DNA of 30,005 nucleotides from S012-113 sp965368405. GTDB lineage: Bacteria; Bacteroidota; Bacteroidia; Cytophagales; Cyclobacteriaceae. Made by a program: the position numbers and the translations under genes. The DNA is taken from positions 1 through 30,005 of the forward strand of contig CBDUMS010000036.1 of assembly GCA_965368405.1 (NCBI GenBank). The letters are read 5' to 3'. Of the stretch, positions 8,331 through 16,138 are shown piece after piece; positions within the stretch are counted from its first letter, which is position 1; each line of letters opens with the position of its first letter. Under the pieces are notes generated by a model that saw only the letters and a program-made list of their open reading frames with translations, did not search any database and was not told the DNA's origin.

Positions 8331-8331
8331 T

Positions 8332-11300
8332 TTAACGCTTATTGGGCAGCTCAATCTTAACGGTTGTTCCTTTATTTATGCTAGAGGTGATTGCAACAGA
8401 ACCCATAAGCTTTTCGATAGTTTCTTTAACAATAAATAACCCCAGACCTGAGCCCACATTTTTATCGCTTGCTCTATAGAACATATCAAAAACATAAGGT
8501 AAGTGTTTCTCTTCAATGCCCAAGCCATTGTCTTTTACTTCGATTAGGGCTTTTTTCGGTGTTAGCACAACAGAAAACTTAATTTTCGGATCACGATTAT
8601 TGGATTTATAGCGTAGGCTATTCGAAACCAGGTTATTGATAACCATTTTCAAGCGTTCGTGATCGGAGTAGAATTCAGCTTCGCCTATAATATCAACGGT
8701 AAATGTTCCTGGTCCCGGTATCATAAATTGGATGTGTTCGAAGGAATCTTGAAATAAACGCTTGAAGTCAATTTTTTCTGCCGCCGTTTCTAACCTCAGG
8801 TTGCGTGAATATTCAGTAATATCTGCGATAAAACGATCCATGGTATTAATGCTCTTCGACATCAACTCCAGATAATGATCGATAGGATCTCCGATTTTCT
8901 CCCTGCTTGACAGATCGATAAGGCCAAGTAGCGATGCCAGAGGAGCTCTTAGATCGTGAGAAGCGCTATATACAAATCGATCGAGCTCTTCGTTAAGTTT
9001 CGATAGCTGCTCATTTTGCAGTTTCAGCTTGTGCTCTGTTTCTTTTATCTTACTGATATCTAGATTGATAACAATAACTTCTGTTACTCGATCTTTTACC
9101 CGTACTGGAGAGGCAATGCTATAGAAATGGTGGGGTTTGTTATAAATCGTTACGTTATCCTCCCCTTTAATTACTTCCCCTTTGAGTACCCGATCGAAAA
9201 TCTTCCGCCATTTTTTTGCAGACCTTTCGTCAACATCCTTAAAGTCTATCGGTTTTCCCTCATTATTACCCCAGTATTGTTTACTTATGTCACTCTGAAT
9301 AACCATGTCGAGTTCAGCATTTCTTACGGAGAAATCAAGAGGGATTTCCCTTAACATAGTTTCTAACAGCGCATCACGTTCTAATAAGTTTTCTTCGAAC
9401 TGTAATCGCTCGAGGGTAGAACCCACCCACTGGGCAAGCATCTGAACATAATCGAAGTCAATCGCTTGAAAATCAGATACAGGTTCTTTCGATAAGAAGG
9501 CTAGTGTACCATAGCGCTTACCTTTTACCCAATACGGTGCTCCAATATAGGCTTGAGAATCAAACCTGGCCAGGGCAGGATGTTTATGATATTCAGAATT
9601 ACTTGCGTCGGTAATTGATACTAGCCGATTGTTTTGGAATGTTATACTGCAATAGGTGTTGGCCACCTCCATAGACATGTCGCTACCTTCAGACAACCCA
9701 AAAGAATCTATGATATGATAGGTGCTATTTTCTATTTTACTAAGTATGCCTACCTCCATGCCCAGAGACTTGGTGGCTATTTCTAATAAGTTATTAATTT
9801 GCTCGCGAAAGGAGATTGATGTAGAAGAGATATACTTATACATTTCCTCCATTCGCTCGTTTTGAACCACCATGTTATGGGCCAGTTGTTCTTTCTCAGT
9901 GATATCACGAACTATGGCTTGAATATATAAGTTTGAGCCAATATAAAGGGCACTTAAACTTACTTCTGCGTCGAATTCAAATCCGTTAAGTTTTTTATGC
10001 TTCCAATAGAAGTTCTGCGAATTCCCGGCTAGAGCGTCATTTATCTTTTGTATGGCTTTCACCTTTGAATCTTTTCCGTCGGGCTGTGTGGCAGGAGAGA
10101 ATTCATAAGGCGAGTGGCCAATGATTTCATCACGTTCGCACCCAAACATTTCAAGCGTTTTATCATTACAATCAATGAACATATCATCACTCATAATGAA
10201 AATGGCATCATTCGCACCTGAAAAGAGGGTTCTGTACTTTTCTTCGTTAGTTTTTAGTTCAAGTTCTGCTTTCTTTAATTCACTTATATCTACGGCAGAA
10301 CCTACGATCCCTTCAACCCTGTTATGCTCATCGAGGATTGTTGATTTTGTGATTAGATAGTGCCCTAAACTTGTTTCTGATTCATAACTCACCCGGCCAG
10401 GGTTTTCAAGCAAGGCCGAATCTTTTTTTTCATCAAAATCGATGGCGGGTGAAACTGATTTTTTAGAAATGATCTTATCTTCGGAGAGTCCAGTGATTGA
10501 CCTAAAGGATTGATTTATATCCACGTATTTCCCGAATTTATTTTTATGGAATACTGGATTAGGAATCGCATCCATGACACTACGTAATTTGCGGTCTTTT
10601 TTTCTAAGAGACTCTTGTGTTTCAATCCATTCCATTTCTGCCCCTATTCTGTTGGCGAAAATATTAAGGATGTAGGCCGATGATGGATTTTCTTCCATGT
10701 AGTCGCTATCCATCACAACAAGAATACCCAATGGGCGCCCGTCGCTATAATAGATTGGAGTACCGAAATAGCTTTCTACTCCCAACTTTACTAGCCCTTT
10801 GTCTTCGGGGTATTCTGCAATAACATTTCTAGAAATTAGTTTTTGATGCTTATTGACAACATCCTCACAGGGTGAGCCAGCCAAACCATAGGTAAAATTT
10901 TTACGATAACGAGTCTTATTCCAAAAAGAAAGGGTGGTTATATCTGTTTCAGTTGCGGAGTTAAGCTTGCCAACAAAGGCGTAGTCTACTTTTAGTGTTT
11001 TTGCCAAAGATTTCGTAACCGACTTAATAAAATCCTGACCAAAATCTTTCTCAGTGCCTTTCATTAACTTAAAAAGCATATTCTCCCAGTTATCTGACTG
11101 TCGTTTTACACCGGTTATAAGGAAATATTCACCAGGAAAATCTTTAGAGAGCTTTATCGAATCAACTTTAACTTCGAGCGATAAGGCTCCTTGTGTAGTA
11201 GTATTTATTTCAACTGCGATATAACCTGTATTAGCTCCTGTGATATCTGCCAGTGTGAAGCCTTCAGTGGCCATGGGGGCATAAAGGTCATCCCATTTTT

Positions 11301-11451
11301 TACCTATAACCTCTTTTTTATTTTTATGACCAGTAAGGCTGATGGCATCAAAGTTTGCCTTTAGGATGGTGCCATTCTTATTCAGCAAAACCAGGGCTCT
11401 TCCTCCTAAAGAGTCGAATATTATATCGATATCAACCTTTACCTCAGTCAT
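8332..11451 (-). CDS. Soluble multi-sensor histidine kinase (PAS-GAF-PAS-PAS-GAF-PAS-HisKA-HATPase)
   Basis: In this 1039-residue kinase I read: PAS ~8-115, GAF ~130-285 (SYFGTPIYYSDGRPLGILVV), PAS ~290-405, PAS ~410-535 (SGANDAIFIMSDDMFIDCND), GAF ~555-705 (AYIGAPYWVKGKRYGTLAFL) and PAS ~715-825. HisKA follows at ~835-905 with SASHDLRAPLASLLG, whose His is the phospho-acceptor. The HATPase domain at ~925-1039 has the N box (NNLVSNSLRY), G1 (DNGLGI), F box (FDMFYRAS) and G2 (GSGLGLFI). No signal peptide or membrane helix is seen, so it senses cytoplasmic cues. No receiver domain is attached and no response regulator is adjacent, so it is an orphan here. The GAF sequences do not show an obvious chromophore Cys, so a phytochrome role is not supported. 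Catalytic residues look intact. Confidence 0.93.
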   Translation of the reverse strand: MTEVKVDIDIIFDSLGGRALVLLNKNGTILKANFDAISLTGHKNKKEVIGKKWDDLYAPMATEGFTLADITGANTGYIAVEINTTTQGALSLEVKVDSIKLSKDFPGEYFLITGVKRQSDNWENMLFKLMKGTEKDFGQDFIKSVTKSLAKTLKVDYAFVGKLNSATETDITTLSFWNKTRYRKNFTYGLAGSPCEDVVNKHQKLISRNVIAEYPEDKGLVKLGVESYFGTPIYYSDGRPLGILVVMDSDYMEENPSSAYILNIFANRIGAEMEWIETQESLRKKDRKLRSVMDAIPNPVFHKNKFGKYVDINQSFRSITGLSEDKIISKKSVSPAIDFDEKKDSALLENPGRVSYESETSLGHYLITKSTILDEHNRVEGIVGSAVDISELKKAELELKTNEEKYRTLFSGANDAIFIMSDDMFIDCNDKTLEMFGCERDEIIGHSPYEFSPATQPDGKDSKVKAIQKINDALAGNSQNFYWKHKKLNGFEFDAEVSLSALYIGSNLYIQAIVRDITEKEQLAHNMVVQNERMEEMYKYISSTSISFREQINNLLEIATKSLGMEVGILSKIENSTYHIIDSFGLSEGSDMSMEVANTYCSITFQNNRLVSITDASNSEYHKHPALARFDSQAYIGAPYWVKGKRYGTLAFLSKEPVSDFQAIDFDYVQMLAQWVGSTLERLQFEENLLERDALLETMLREIPLDFSVRNAELDMVIQSDISKQYWGNNEGKPIDFKDVDERSAKKWRKIFDRVLKGEVIKGEDNVTIYNKPHHFYSIASPVRVKDRVTEVIVINLDISKIKETEHKLKLQNEQLSKLNEELDRFVYSASHDLRAPLASLLGLIDLSSREKIGDPIDHYLELMSKSINTMDRFIADITEYSRNLRLETAAEKIDFKRLFQDSFEHIQFMIPGPGTFTVDIIGEAEFYSDHERLKMVINNLVSNSLRYKSNNRDPKIKFSVVLTPKKALIEVKDNGLGIEEKHLPYVFDMFYRASDKNVGSGLGLFIVKETIEKLMGSVAITSSINKGTTVKIELPNKR

Positions 11452-11532
11452 ATTTAAAAAACGTTGGGTCTAAGTTAAGGAATTCCTCAGCGAGTATTAA
11501 GCCCGGCGGTTATTGAATTATTGAGAAATGTT

Positions 11533-12324
11533 CTATGGCTTAAGAACGAACTCGTCGGCATCTAATTGTGCCGGGAATTGCTTACGATATTCAATCAGAT
11601 GATCCTTGCGTAAGGTAGTCTGCGCTAAATATAAATTTTCGGTCATACGGATGCTTTCTTCTCCCTTGAAGTTGTACACAGCCGACTGTCCATTATAGCT
11701 AATATCGTTCGCATCGATTCCAATCCGATTTACACCCACACAATAAGCATGATTCTCTATAGCTCGGGCTTTGAGCAGGGCGCTCCAAGCATTGATCCGT
11801 GGTTGTGGCCAGTTAGCGACATATATTATGAGATCATAATTATAGAGATCTTTACTGAGGTGATTCCTTGACCATACGGGGAACCTTAGATCATAACAGA
11901 TTTGAGGACGAATTCGCCAGCCCTTATATTCGATTATAATATTTTCCTCTCCCTGGGTGTAATGATAGTGCTCGTCTGCCATTCGAAAGAGGTGGCGTTT
12001 ATTATAAAATTTAGTCTCACCATTTGGATTTACCCATAAGAAGCGATTATAGTAATTCTCTTCTTCCTTTATAATTACGCTACCACAAATTGCTGAATTA
12101 TGATCAGCTGCCTGAGCAATTAGCCAGTTGTGCACTGTGCCATCCATGACTTCAAATACCTTGTGCGAATCCATAGTGAATCCTGTTGAGAACATTTCTG
12201 GAAGGATAATTATATCGCTAGCCATTTCAAGCCTGTTGATTATCTGCGTCAATGTCGCAAGGTTTTCGTCGGGCTTATGCCAAGCCGTGTTTAATTGTAT
12301 AAGACTGATATTTAAATTTTGCAT
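11533..12324 (-). CDS. Omega-amidase / carbon-nitrogen hydrolase (YafV/Nit2 type)
   Basis: The 263-residue cytoplasmic protein belongs to the nitrilase superfamily. The catalytic triad is visible: E43 in LPEMFSTGF, K109 in YNKRHLF and C143 in QICYDLRFP. The flanking residues (STGFT after the Glu, RHLFRMADEH after the Lys) are those of YafV/Nit2-like omega-amidases, which hydrolyse alpha-ketoglutaramate or alpha-ketosuccinamate to the dicarboxylic keto acid and ammonia. The start overlaps the upstream aminotransferase by 13 bases, so the two are translationally coupled. That neighbour makes the omega-amidase reading much stronger than a generic nitrilase call, because the transaminase generates the amidase substrate when glutamine is the amino donor. 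Length matches the family (about 255-265). Confidence 0.88.
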   Translation of the reverse strand: MQNLNISLIQLNTAWHKPDENLATLTQIINRLEMASDIIILPEMFSTGFTMDSHKVFEVMDGTVHNWLIAQAADHNSAICGSVIIKEEENYYNRFLWVNPNGETKFYNKRHLFRMADEHYHYTQGEENIIIEYKGWRIRPQICYDLRFPVWSRNHLSKDLYNYDLIIYVANWPQPRINAWSALLKARAIENHAYCVGVNRIGIDANDISYNGQSAVYNFKGEESIRMTENLYLAQTTLRKDHLIEYRKQFPAQLDADEFVLKP

Positions 12325-13448
12325 AATCGATCTACTGCTTCAGCTAAGGTTTTCTCCGATTTGGCAAAACAAAAGCGTAAGTACTTTATTCCATCGCCAT
12401 CATTATAGAAAACAGAAGCCGGAATGCTGGCAACTTTATATTCTTTGGTTATCCACTCCGCAACTTCCATATCTGGTTTATCAGATATTTTTTCATAGGA
12501 ATACATTTGGAAATAGGTTCCATGGCAAGGAACGGCAGTGAATTTGGTTTTAGTCATTAAATCCTGGAAGTAATCTCTCTTTTCCTCAAAGAAACTTGGC
12601 AAGTAGGAGTAATGATCACCATCTTCTAAATATTTGGTAATACCGTATTGAATTGGTGCATTGGAGCTAAAAACCATAAATTGGTGCATTTTTCTTAACT
12701 CTACCGTTATTTCCGGAGGGGCTACCATATAGCCCGTTTTCCATCCCGTAGCATGGAAAGTCTTGCCAAAGGAATAAACCGCAATGGTTTTTGGTCTAAG
12801 TTCAGGGAATTTAAGGGCCGAGTTATGCTTTAGACCATCGAAAATGATGTGTTCATAAACTTCATCACTAATAAGATATAGATCATTCTCCAAGACAATC
12901 TTTGTGAGTGTTACCATATCCGTTTCACTTAATACTGCTCCAGATGGGTTATGCGGTGTATTAATGATTATGGCCTTTGTTTTGCTTGTTATTGATGATC
13001 GAACTTCATCCCAATCAATATGAAAATCTGGTGCTTTTAGTTTTAGGTGAATAGGTACGCCATGGTTAAGGCGTATTGCCGGATTATATGAATCATATGC
13101 CGGATCGAAAACGATGACTTCATCACCTGGTTGCAGGAGGGCTGTAAAGGCGGCGTAAAGTGCTTGGGTTCCTCCTGCTGTTACAGTGATTTCTTTATCA
13201 GGATCAACATTTATGGCGTATGTCTGCGAGATTTTATTTGCAATGGCATGCCGCAACATTGGGAGGCCCGGCATAGGGGAGTATTGATTGAAACCTTTTC
13301 GCATTCCCTCTTGTACATATTCAACCATTTTCTCCGCAATTGGAAAATCGGGATAACCTTGCGATAGATTTATGGCATCATGGTCAGTGGCCATCTTAGT
13401 CATAATTGCAAAAATGGTTGTGCCTACATCAGGAAGTTTCGATTTCAT
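12312..13448 (-). CDS. PLP-dependent aminotransferase, methionine/glutamine transaminase type (YbdL/KYAT-like)
   Basis: This is a 378-residue class I/II fold-type I aminotransferase. NLSQGYPDFP (27-36) is the hallmark N-terminal substrate segment of the kynurenine aminotransferase/glutamine transaminase K/YbdL group. NTPHNPSG (163-170) and SDEVYEHI (194-201) hold the cofactor-contacting Asn and Asp. K229 in SFGKTFHATGWKTGY is the PLP Schiff-base lysine. Members prefer methionine, glutamine or aromatic amino acids as donors. Paired with the overlapping omega-amidase gene, the likely role is re-amination of 4-methylthio-2-oxobutyrate with glutamine (methionine salvage) or related keto-acid repair, made irreversible by the amidase. 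I see no other methionine-salvage genes in the window, so the exact pathway is inferred. Confidence 0.9.
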   Translation of the reverse strand: MKSKLPDVGTTIFAIMTKMATDHDAINLSQGYPDFPIAEKMVEYVQEGMRKGFNQYSPMPGLPMLRHAIANKISQTYAINVDPDKEITVTAGGTQALYAAFTALLQPGDEVIVFDPAYDSYNPAIRLNHGVPIHLKLKAPDFHIDWDEVRSSITSKTKAIIINTPHNPSGAVLSETDMVTLTKIVLENDLYLISDEVYEHIIFDGLKHNSALKFPELRPKTIAVYSFGKTFHATGWKTGYMVAPPEITVELRKMHQFMVFSSNAPIQYGITKYLEDGDHYSYLPSFFEEKRDYFQDLMTKTKFTAVPCHGTYFQMYSYEKISDKPDMEVAEWITKEYKVASIPASVFYNDGDGIKYLRFCFAKSEKTLAEAVDRLCKI

Positions 13449-13466
13449 AGCAGATTATTTTATGCT

Positions 13467-13474
13467 CAAATCTA
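13467..13474 (-). promoter_or_regulatory. Bacteroidota -7 element for the aminotransferase/omega-amidase operon
   Basis: On the minus strand this reads TAGATTTG, an exact TAnnTTTG, placing the transcript start about 12-15 bases before the ATG at 13448. The -33 element is poor (ATG instead of TTG near 13495). Confidence 0.45.
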
Positions 13475-13521
13475 GCTATCTTCCTTGTATTCACCATAAA
13501 CCATCCATTACCGGATAGAAC

Positions 13522-13551
13522 AAAAAAAAGGCTACCCACGTTTGGGTAGCC
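13522..13551 (-). terminator. Rho-independent terminator of the 13580-14185 gene
   Basis: GGCTACCCA (13530-13538) and TGGGTAGCC (13543-13551) form a perfect 9-bp stem with a four-base loop. On the minus strand the stem is followed by eight T (the A run at 13522-13529). It lies just downstream of the secreted-protein gene and separates it from the aminotransferase operon. Confidence 0.9.
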
Positions 13552-13579
13552 AATTCTAATCAACCAAGTAAAAATGATC

Positions 13580-14185
13580 TTATTTCACAGGAATGCTATA
13601 GGTGTACTTATGCCCCTGTGTATTGATTACTATGCTGTAGTCTCCAGGAGCCGCAGCAGTAAAGTCAAATTTCTTTTGAACGTTCGTTTCTTTCTCAAGA
13701 ATTTCGTCATGCACAATATCAAAGTTTTCGTTGTAAATGGTTACTTCATGGGCCTGTTGTCCCGGTGAAAAAACCATAAGACCAACCATTTTTTCGTTTT
13801 GCTTAATTATAGGCTTAAACGATGCAAACATTGCGTTCTCTTCAATATTCACACGATTATTAGTAACTTCAATTGGGTAGCTTCGAGTCATTATGTTGTC
13901 TGCGATTTCTAAAGTATAAGTCCCGTTTTGTAAGTCCTTAAGGTTATACTTGCGTGCGAATCCGTTTGCTTTAGACTTAATTTTATATTCTGTTAGAATT
14001 GAGCCTTGATCGTTTTTAATAGATACTCGAATGACACTTTTATTTAGAGAAGATAGGTATAGCGCAAAGGTTTTATTATTTCCTTCTTTTATTTTTATGA
14101 TAGGGTTATGGGAGGAAGAATAACCCGATAGACCTACCAGGCAGAAGACCATTACGAGCAGGAGTAAGTTTGTTTTTCTTTTCAT
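13580..14185 (-). CDS. Small secreted protein of unknown function
   Basis: I place the start at the ATG at 14183-14185 (MKRKTNLLLLVM), which gives 201 residues. An in-frame ATG at 14212 would add nine residues ahead of the signal peptide and would sit at or before the predicted transcript start. The signal peptide runs to about GLSGYSSS; no lipobox Cys is present. The mature part has two similar beta-rich halves. One is near residues 40-100, with GTYTLEIADNIMTRSYPIEV. The other is near 130-201, with PGDYSIVINTQGHKYTYSIPV. The arrangement suggests two small Ig-like or T9SS-CTD-like beta-sandwich units. I do not recognise a named family. It has its own terminator and promoter and is divergent from an AraC regulator, which may control it. 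Confidence 0.75.
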   Translation of the reverse strand: MKRKTNLLLLVMVFCLVGLSGYSSSHNPIIKIKEGNNKTFALYLSSLNKSVIRVSIKNDQGSILTEYKIKSKANGFARKYNLKDLQNGTYTLEIADNIMTRSYPIEVTNNRVNIEENAMFASFKPIIKQNEKMVGLMVFSPGQQAHEVTIYNENFDIVHDEILEKETNVQKKFDFTAAAPGDYSIVINTQGHKYTYSIPVK

Positions 14186-14214
14186 CGTTATAGCGTTTGT
14201 TGTTAATGACAATA

Positions 14215-14222
14215 CAAAAGTA
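14215..14222 (-). promoter_or_regulatory. Bacteroidota -7 element for the small secreted protein gene
   Basis: The minus strand reads TACTTTTG, an exact TAnnTTTG, predicting a transcript start near 14209 and a leader of about 24 bases to the ATG at 14185. No clear -33 element is visible at the usual distance, which would suit an activator-dependent promoter. Confidence 0.45.
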
Positions 14223-14274
14223 TGCCGCGAATTAGCCCTGAACTACATTTAAATTTTCAAATAAATGTTGAATA

Positions 14275-14322
14275 TTAACGTTGTTAACACCGAATTAACA
14301 ATTCAGGGGTAAATAGTAACAT
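14275..14322 (+). repeat. TTAACA direct-repeat array in the divergent promoter region
   Basis: TTAACG (14275-14280), TTAACA (14284-14289), TTAACA (14295-14300) and the related GTAACAT (14316-14322) all lie in the same orientation. The middle two are exactly 11 bases apart, one helical turn, as in two-component regulator sites. The array sits between a secreted-protein gene and an AraC gene and is a candidate operator for either or both. Confidence 0.4.
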
Positions 14323-14335
14323 AATGTAGATAATT

Positions 14336-14372
14336 TTTGAAATATCACTTAATTGATATTATGGTAATTTTG
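14336..14372 (+). promoter_or_regulatory. Putative promoter of the AraC-type regulator
   Basis: TAATTTTG (14365-14372) is an exact TAnnTTTG, and TTTG lies at 14336-14339. The 25-base spacing is longer than the usual 19-21, so the -33 part is uncertain. The predicted start is near 14378 and the ATG is at 14393. Confidence 0.45.
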
Positions 14373-14392
14373 CATATAAGATCGCAAGTGAA

Positions 14393-15262
14393 ATGAAGGC
14401 AAATCCAGTAATAGAGAAAATAACTCCCGCATTTGGGAGTTCCATACATGTTAAACAATACGAAAGCAAGTGTCGTAACAAGCAACCGTATTGGCACATT
14501 CACCCAGAAATTGAGCTGGTTTATGTAAATGGGGGCAGTGGCAAGCGACATATTGGCAATCAGCTATCGTATTATAGTGACGGTGATTTGATTCTTTTAG
14601 GGTCTAATCTGCCGCATTATGGTTTTACAGATCGATTAACGGGTAATAAGTCGGAAACGATTGTTCAGATGCCACATGACTTCCCAGGCAGTCACTTTTT
14701 ACAGCTTCCAGAACTTGCCAATATTAAGCGATTATTTGAACGAGCCAAGCGGGGCGTAGTATTTCATGGCAAAACCAAGGAGAAAATAGGTGCGCTACTT
14801 GAAGAAATTATCGATTTAGATCCATTCGATCGGATATTACATCTTCTTAAAGTCCTCAAGGAGTTGTCGCTTGCTATGGAATATGAAGTGCTTAATGTAG
14901 AGAGTATCGCGCTAGAGGTTTCTGTACAAGAAAATGATCGGATAAATAAGGTATATGAATATGTTCGCGAGAACTTTAAAGAAAATATTACACTCGACGA
15001 AGTCTCAGATCAGATTGGTATGACTGTTCCATCTTTCTGCCGATACTTTAAGAAGATGTCACGAAAGACTTTCACACAATTCGTAAATGAATATCGAATT
15101 GTTCATTCTATTAAGCTTTTATCTGAAAGTAGTGCTAATATCACAGACATATGCTTCGAGAGTGGTTTTAGCAATTTTTCGCATTATAATAAAACCTTCA
15201 AGAAGTTTACAGGAAAGAGCCCCTCAGGTTATAGAAAAGATATTACCCGCGTACTACAATAG
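14393..15262 (+). CDS. AraC-family transcriptional regulator with cupin sensor domain
   Basis: The product has 289 residues. The N-terminal half is a cupin-like ligand domain, with HIHPEIELVYVNGGSGKRHI near residues 36-55 and GDLILLGSNLPHYG near 63-76; the His residues could bind metal. Residues ~183-285 hold the two helix-turn-helix units of AraC/XylS proteins, ending in the signature DICFESGFSNFSHYNKTFKK followed by GKSPSGYRK. This type usually responds to a sugar or other small molecule and activates genes nearby. The only close candidate target is the divergent secreted-protein gene; no sugar-catabolism genes are adjacent, so the inducer cannot be guessed. It ends 18 bases from a convergent thioredoxin gene. 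Confidence 0.92.
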   Translation: MKANPVIEKITPAFGSSIHVKQYESKCRNKQPYWHIHPEIELVYVNGGSGKRHIGNQLSYYSDGDLILLGSNLPHYGFTDRLTGNKSETIVQMPHDFPGSHFLQLPELANIKRLFERAKRGVVFHGKTKEKIGALLEEIIDLDPFDRILHLLKVLKELSLAMEYEVLNVESIALEVSVQENDRINKVYEYVRENFKENITLDEVSDQIGMTVPSFCRYFKKMSRKTFTQFVNEYRIVHSIKLLSESSANITDICFESGFSNFSHYNKTFKKFTGKSPSGYRKDITRVLQ

Positions 15263-15280
15263 GACATTTGTTTAAACTTT

Positions 15281-16069
15281 TTATTGTAATTGGGCCAGTA
15301 AATCGGGGTTTGAAATAAGTCTCTTATACTTTTTCATTTCCTCGGTCTCGCCATTACACATATAGCAATAGGCCTTAATATAATTGGTTAGCTCACTGTT
15401 GTCGTTTTCCAGTTTAGATAACTGTTTCAAGGCACTTTTGCTTCTGCCTCGATAAGCATCGTTTAAAATCATGTTTAAATTAGCCAAATAGGCCCTTTGC
15501 TCATCCTTGCTCGACTTATTAACCATTTTGAAATACCGGTCACTAATATCTAGAAATCCATGATTCAGTTTTACCGATTTGTTATTCTTACCTAATTTCT
15601 GGTATGCAATGGCAATATCCTCCCAATCCTCCATTTTATCATTATCAGACAGAGCTCTTTGCATCGCTGATGGGGATGCCATATTCTTAGGCAGAGCTTC
15701 AAATACATCCAGATATGGGCGTGAAGAGGAATAACCAACTTGATCCCATATGATATTTCCAGCAGGGTCTATTATAATTACTTTTGGAATACTCGTGGCC
15801 TTATATTTCATCGCAAGATCACGATTATAATCAACATCAATTTTTACTGCTACGAACTTGTCAGAGACCGTATTGATGATAGAATTACTCCACATATCCT
15901 TATCCATGGCATTACATGGTCCACACCAAGTGGCCCAAAAATCCATAACAATAAACTGATTGCTTTCAATGGCTACTTTCTTAGCAACATCGAGATTATT
16001 AATCCAAATGATTTGGGCTTTTGCTGCGGTAGCGATTACAAGAAGTACCGCTATTAATAAATTTTTCAT
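15281..16069 (-). CDS. Periplasmic thioredoxin-like protein
   Basis: The 262-residue protein has a signal peptide (MKNLLIAVLLVIATAAKAQ, cleavage near residue 19). The thioredoxin fold has FWATWCGPC with redox cysteines C49 and C52, and the cis-proline loop TSIPKVIII. The thioredoxin domain ends near residue 130. The remaining ~130 residues are helical and charged, and resemble the tetratricopeptide-like tails of some Bacteroidota thiol proteins, though I cannot name the domain. It probably reduces or oxidises disulfides of envelope proteins. A consensus promoter lies directly upstream. The gene is monocistronic between convergent araC and the def stop. Confidence 0.87.
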   Translation of the reverse strand: MKNLLIAVLLVIATAAKAQIIWINNLDVAKKVAIESNQFIVMDFWATWCGPCNAMDKDMWSNSIINTVSDKFVAVKIDVDYNRDLAMKYKATSIPKVIIIDPAGNIIWDQVGYSSSRPYLDVFEALPKNMASPSAMQRALSDNDKMEDWEDIAIAYQKLGKNNKSVKLNHGFLDISDRYFKMVNKSSKDEQRAYLANLNMILNDAYRGRSKSALKQLSKLENDNSELTNYIKAYCYMCNGETEEMKKYKRLISNPDLLAQLQ

Positions 16070-16098
16070 ATTAAGTCGGTTAGGGTAATTGATCCTAA

Positions 16099-16130
16099 CA
16101 AACTTACTATGTTTAAATTATATGTGCAAA
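16099..16130 (-). promoter_or_regulatory. Consensus Bacteroidota promoter of the thioredoxin gene
   Basis: On the minus strand TTTG (16127-16130) is followed after 20 bases by TAAGTTTG (16099-16106), an exact TAnnTTTG at ideal spacing. Transcription should start near 16093, about 24 bases before the ATG. A 6-bp inverted repeat, GTTAGG (16079-16084) and CCTAAC (16094-16099), overlaps the predicted start and could be an operator or a 5' stem. Confidence 0.7.
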
Positions 16131-16138
16131 TACTAGCT

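Noticed and set aside
9127..9354. 75-codon plus-strand frame inside the kinase gene
   Set aside because: Antisense to a PAS domain of an intact kinase, without supporting motif or promoter.
11478..11487. AGGAATTCCT palindrome upstream of amidase/kinase genes
   Set aside because: A single 10-base palindrome downstream of one gene end and before no promoter motif; likely chance.
12128..12541. 137-codon plus-strand frame opposite the amidase/aminotransferase overlap
   Set aside because: Antisense to two well-supported enzymes, with no recognisable motif or promoter.
15255..15288. TACAATA/TATTGTA inverted repeat at the araC/thioredoxin convergence
   Set aside because: The stem is AT-rich with a 20-base loop and extends into both coding ends; too weak to call a terminator.
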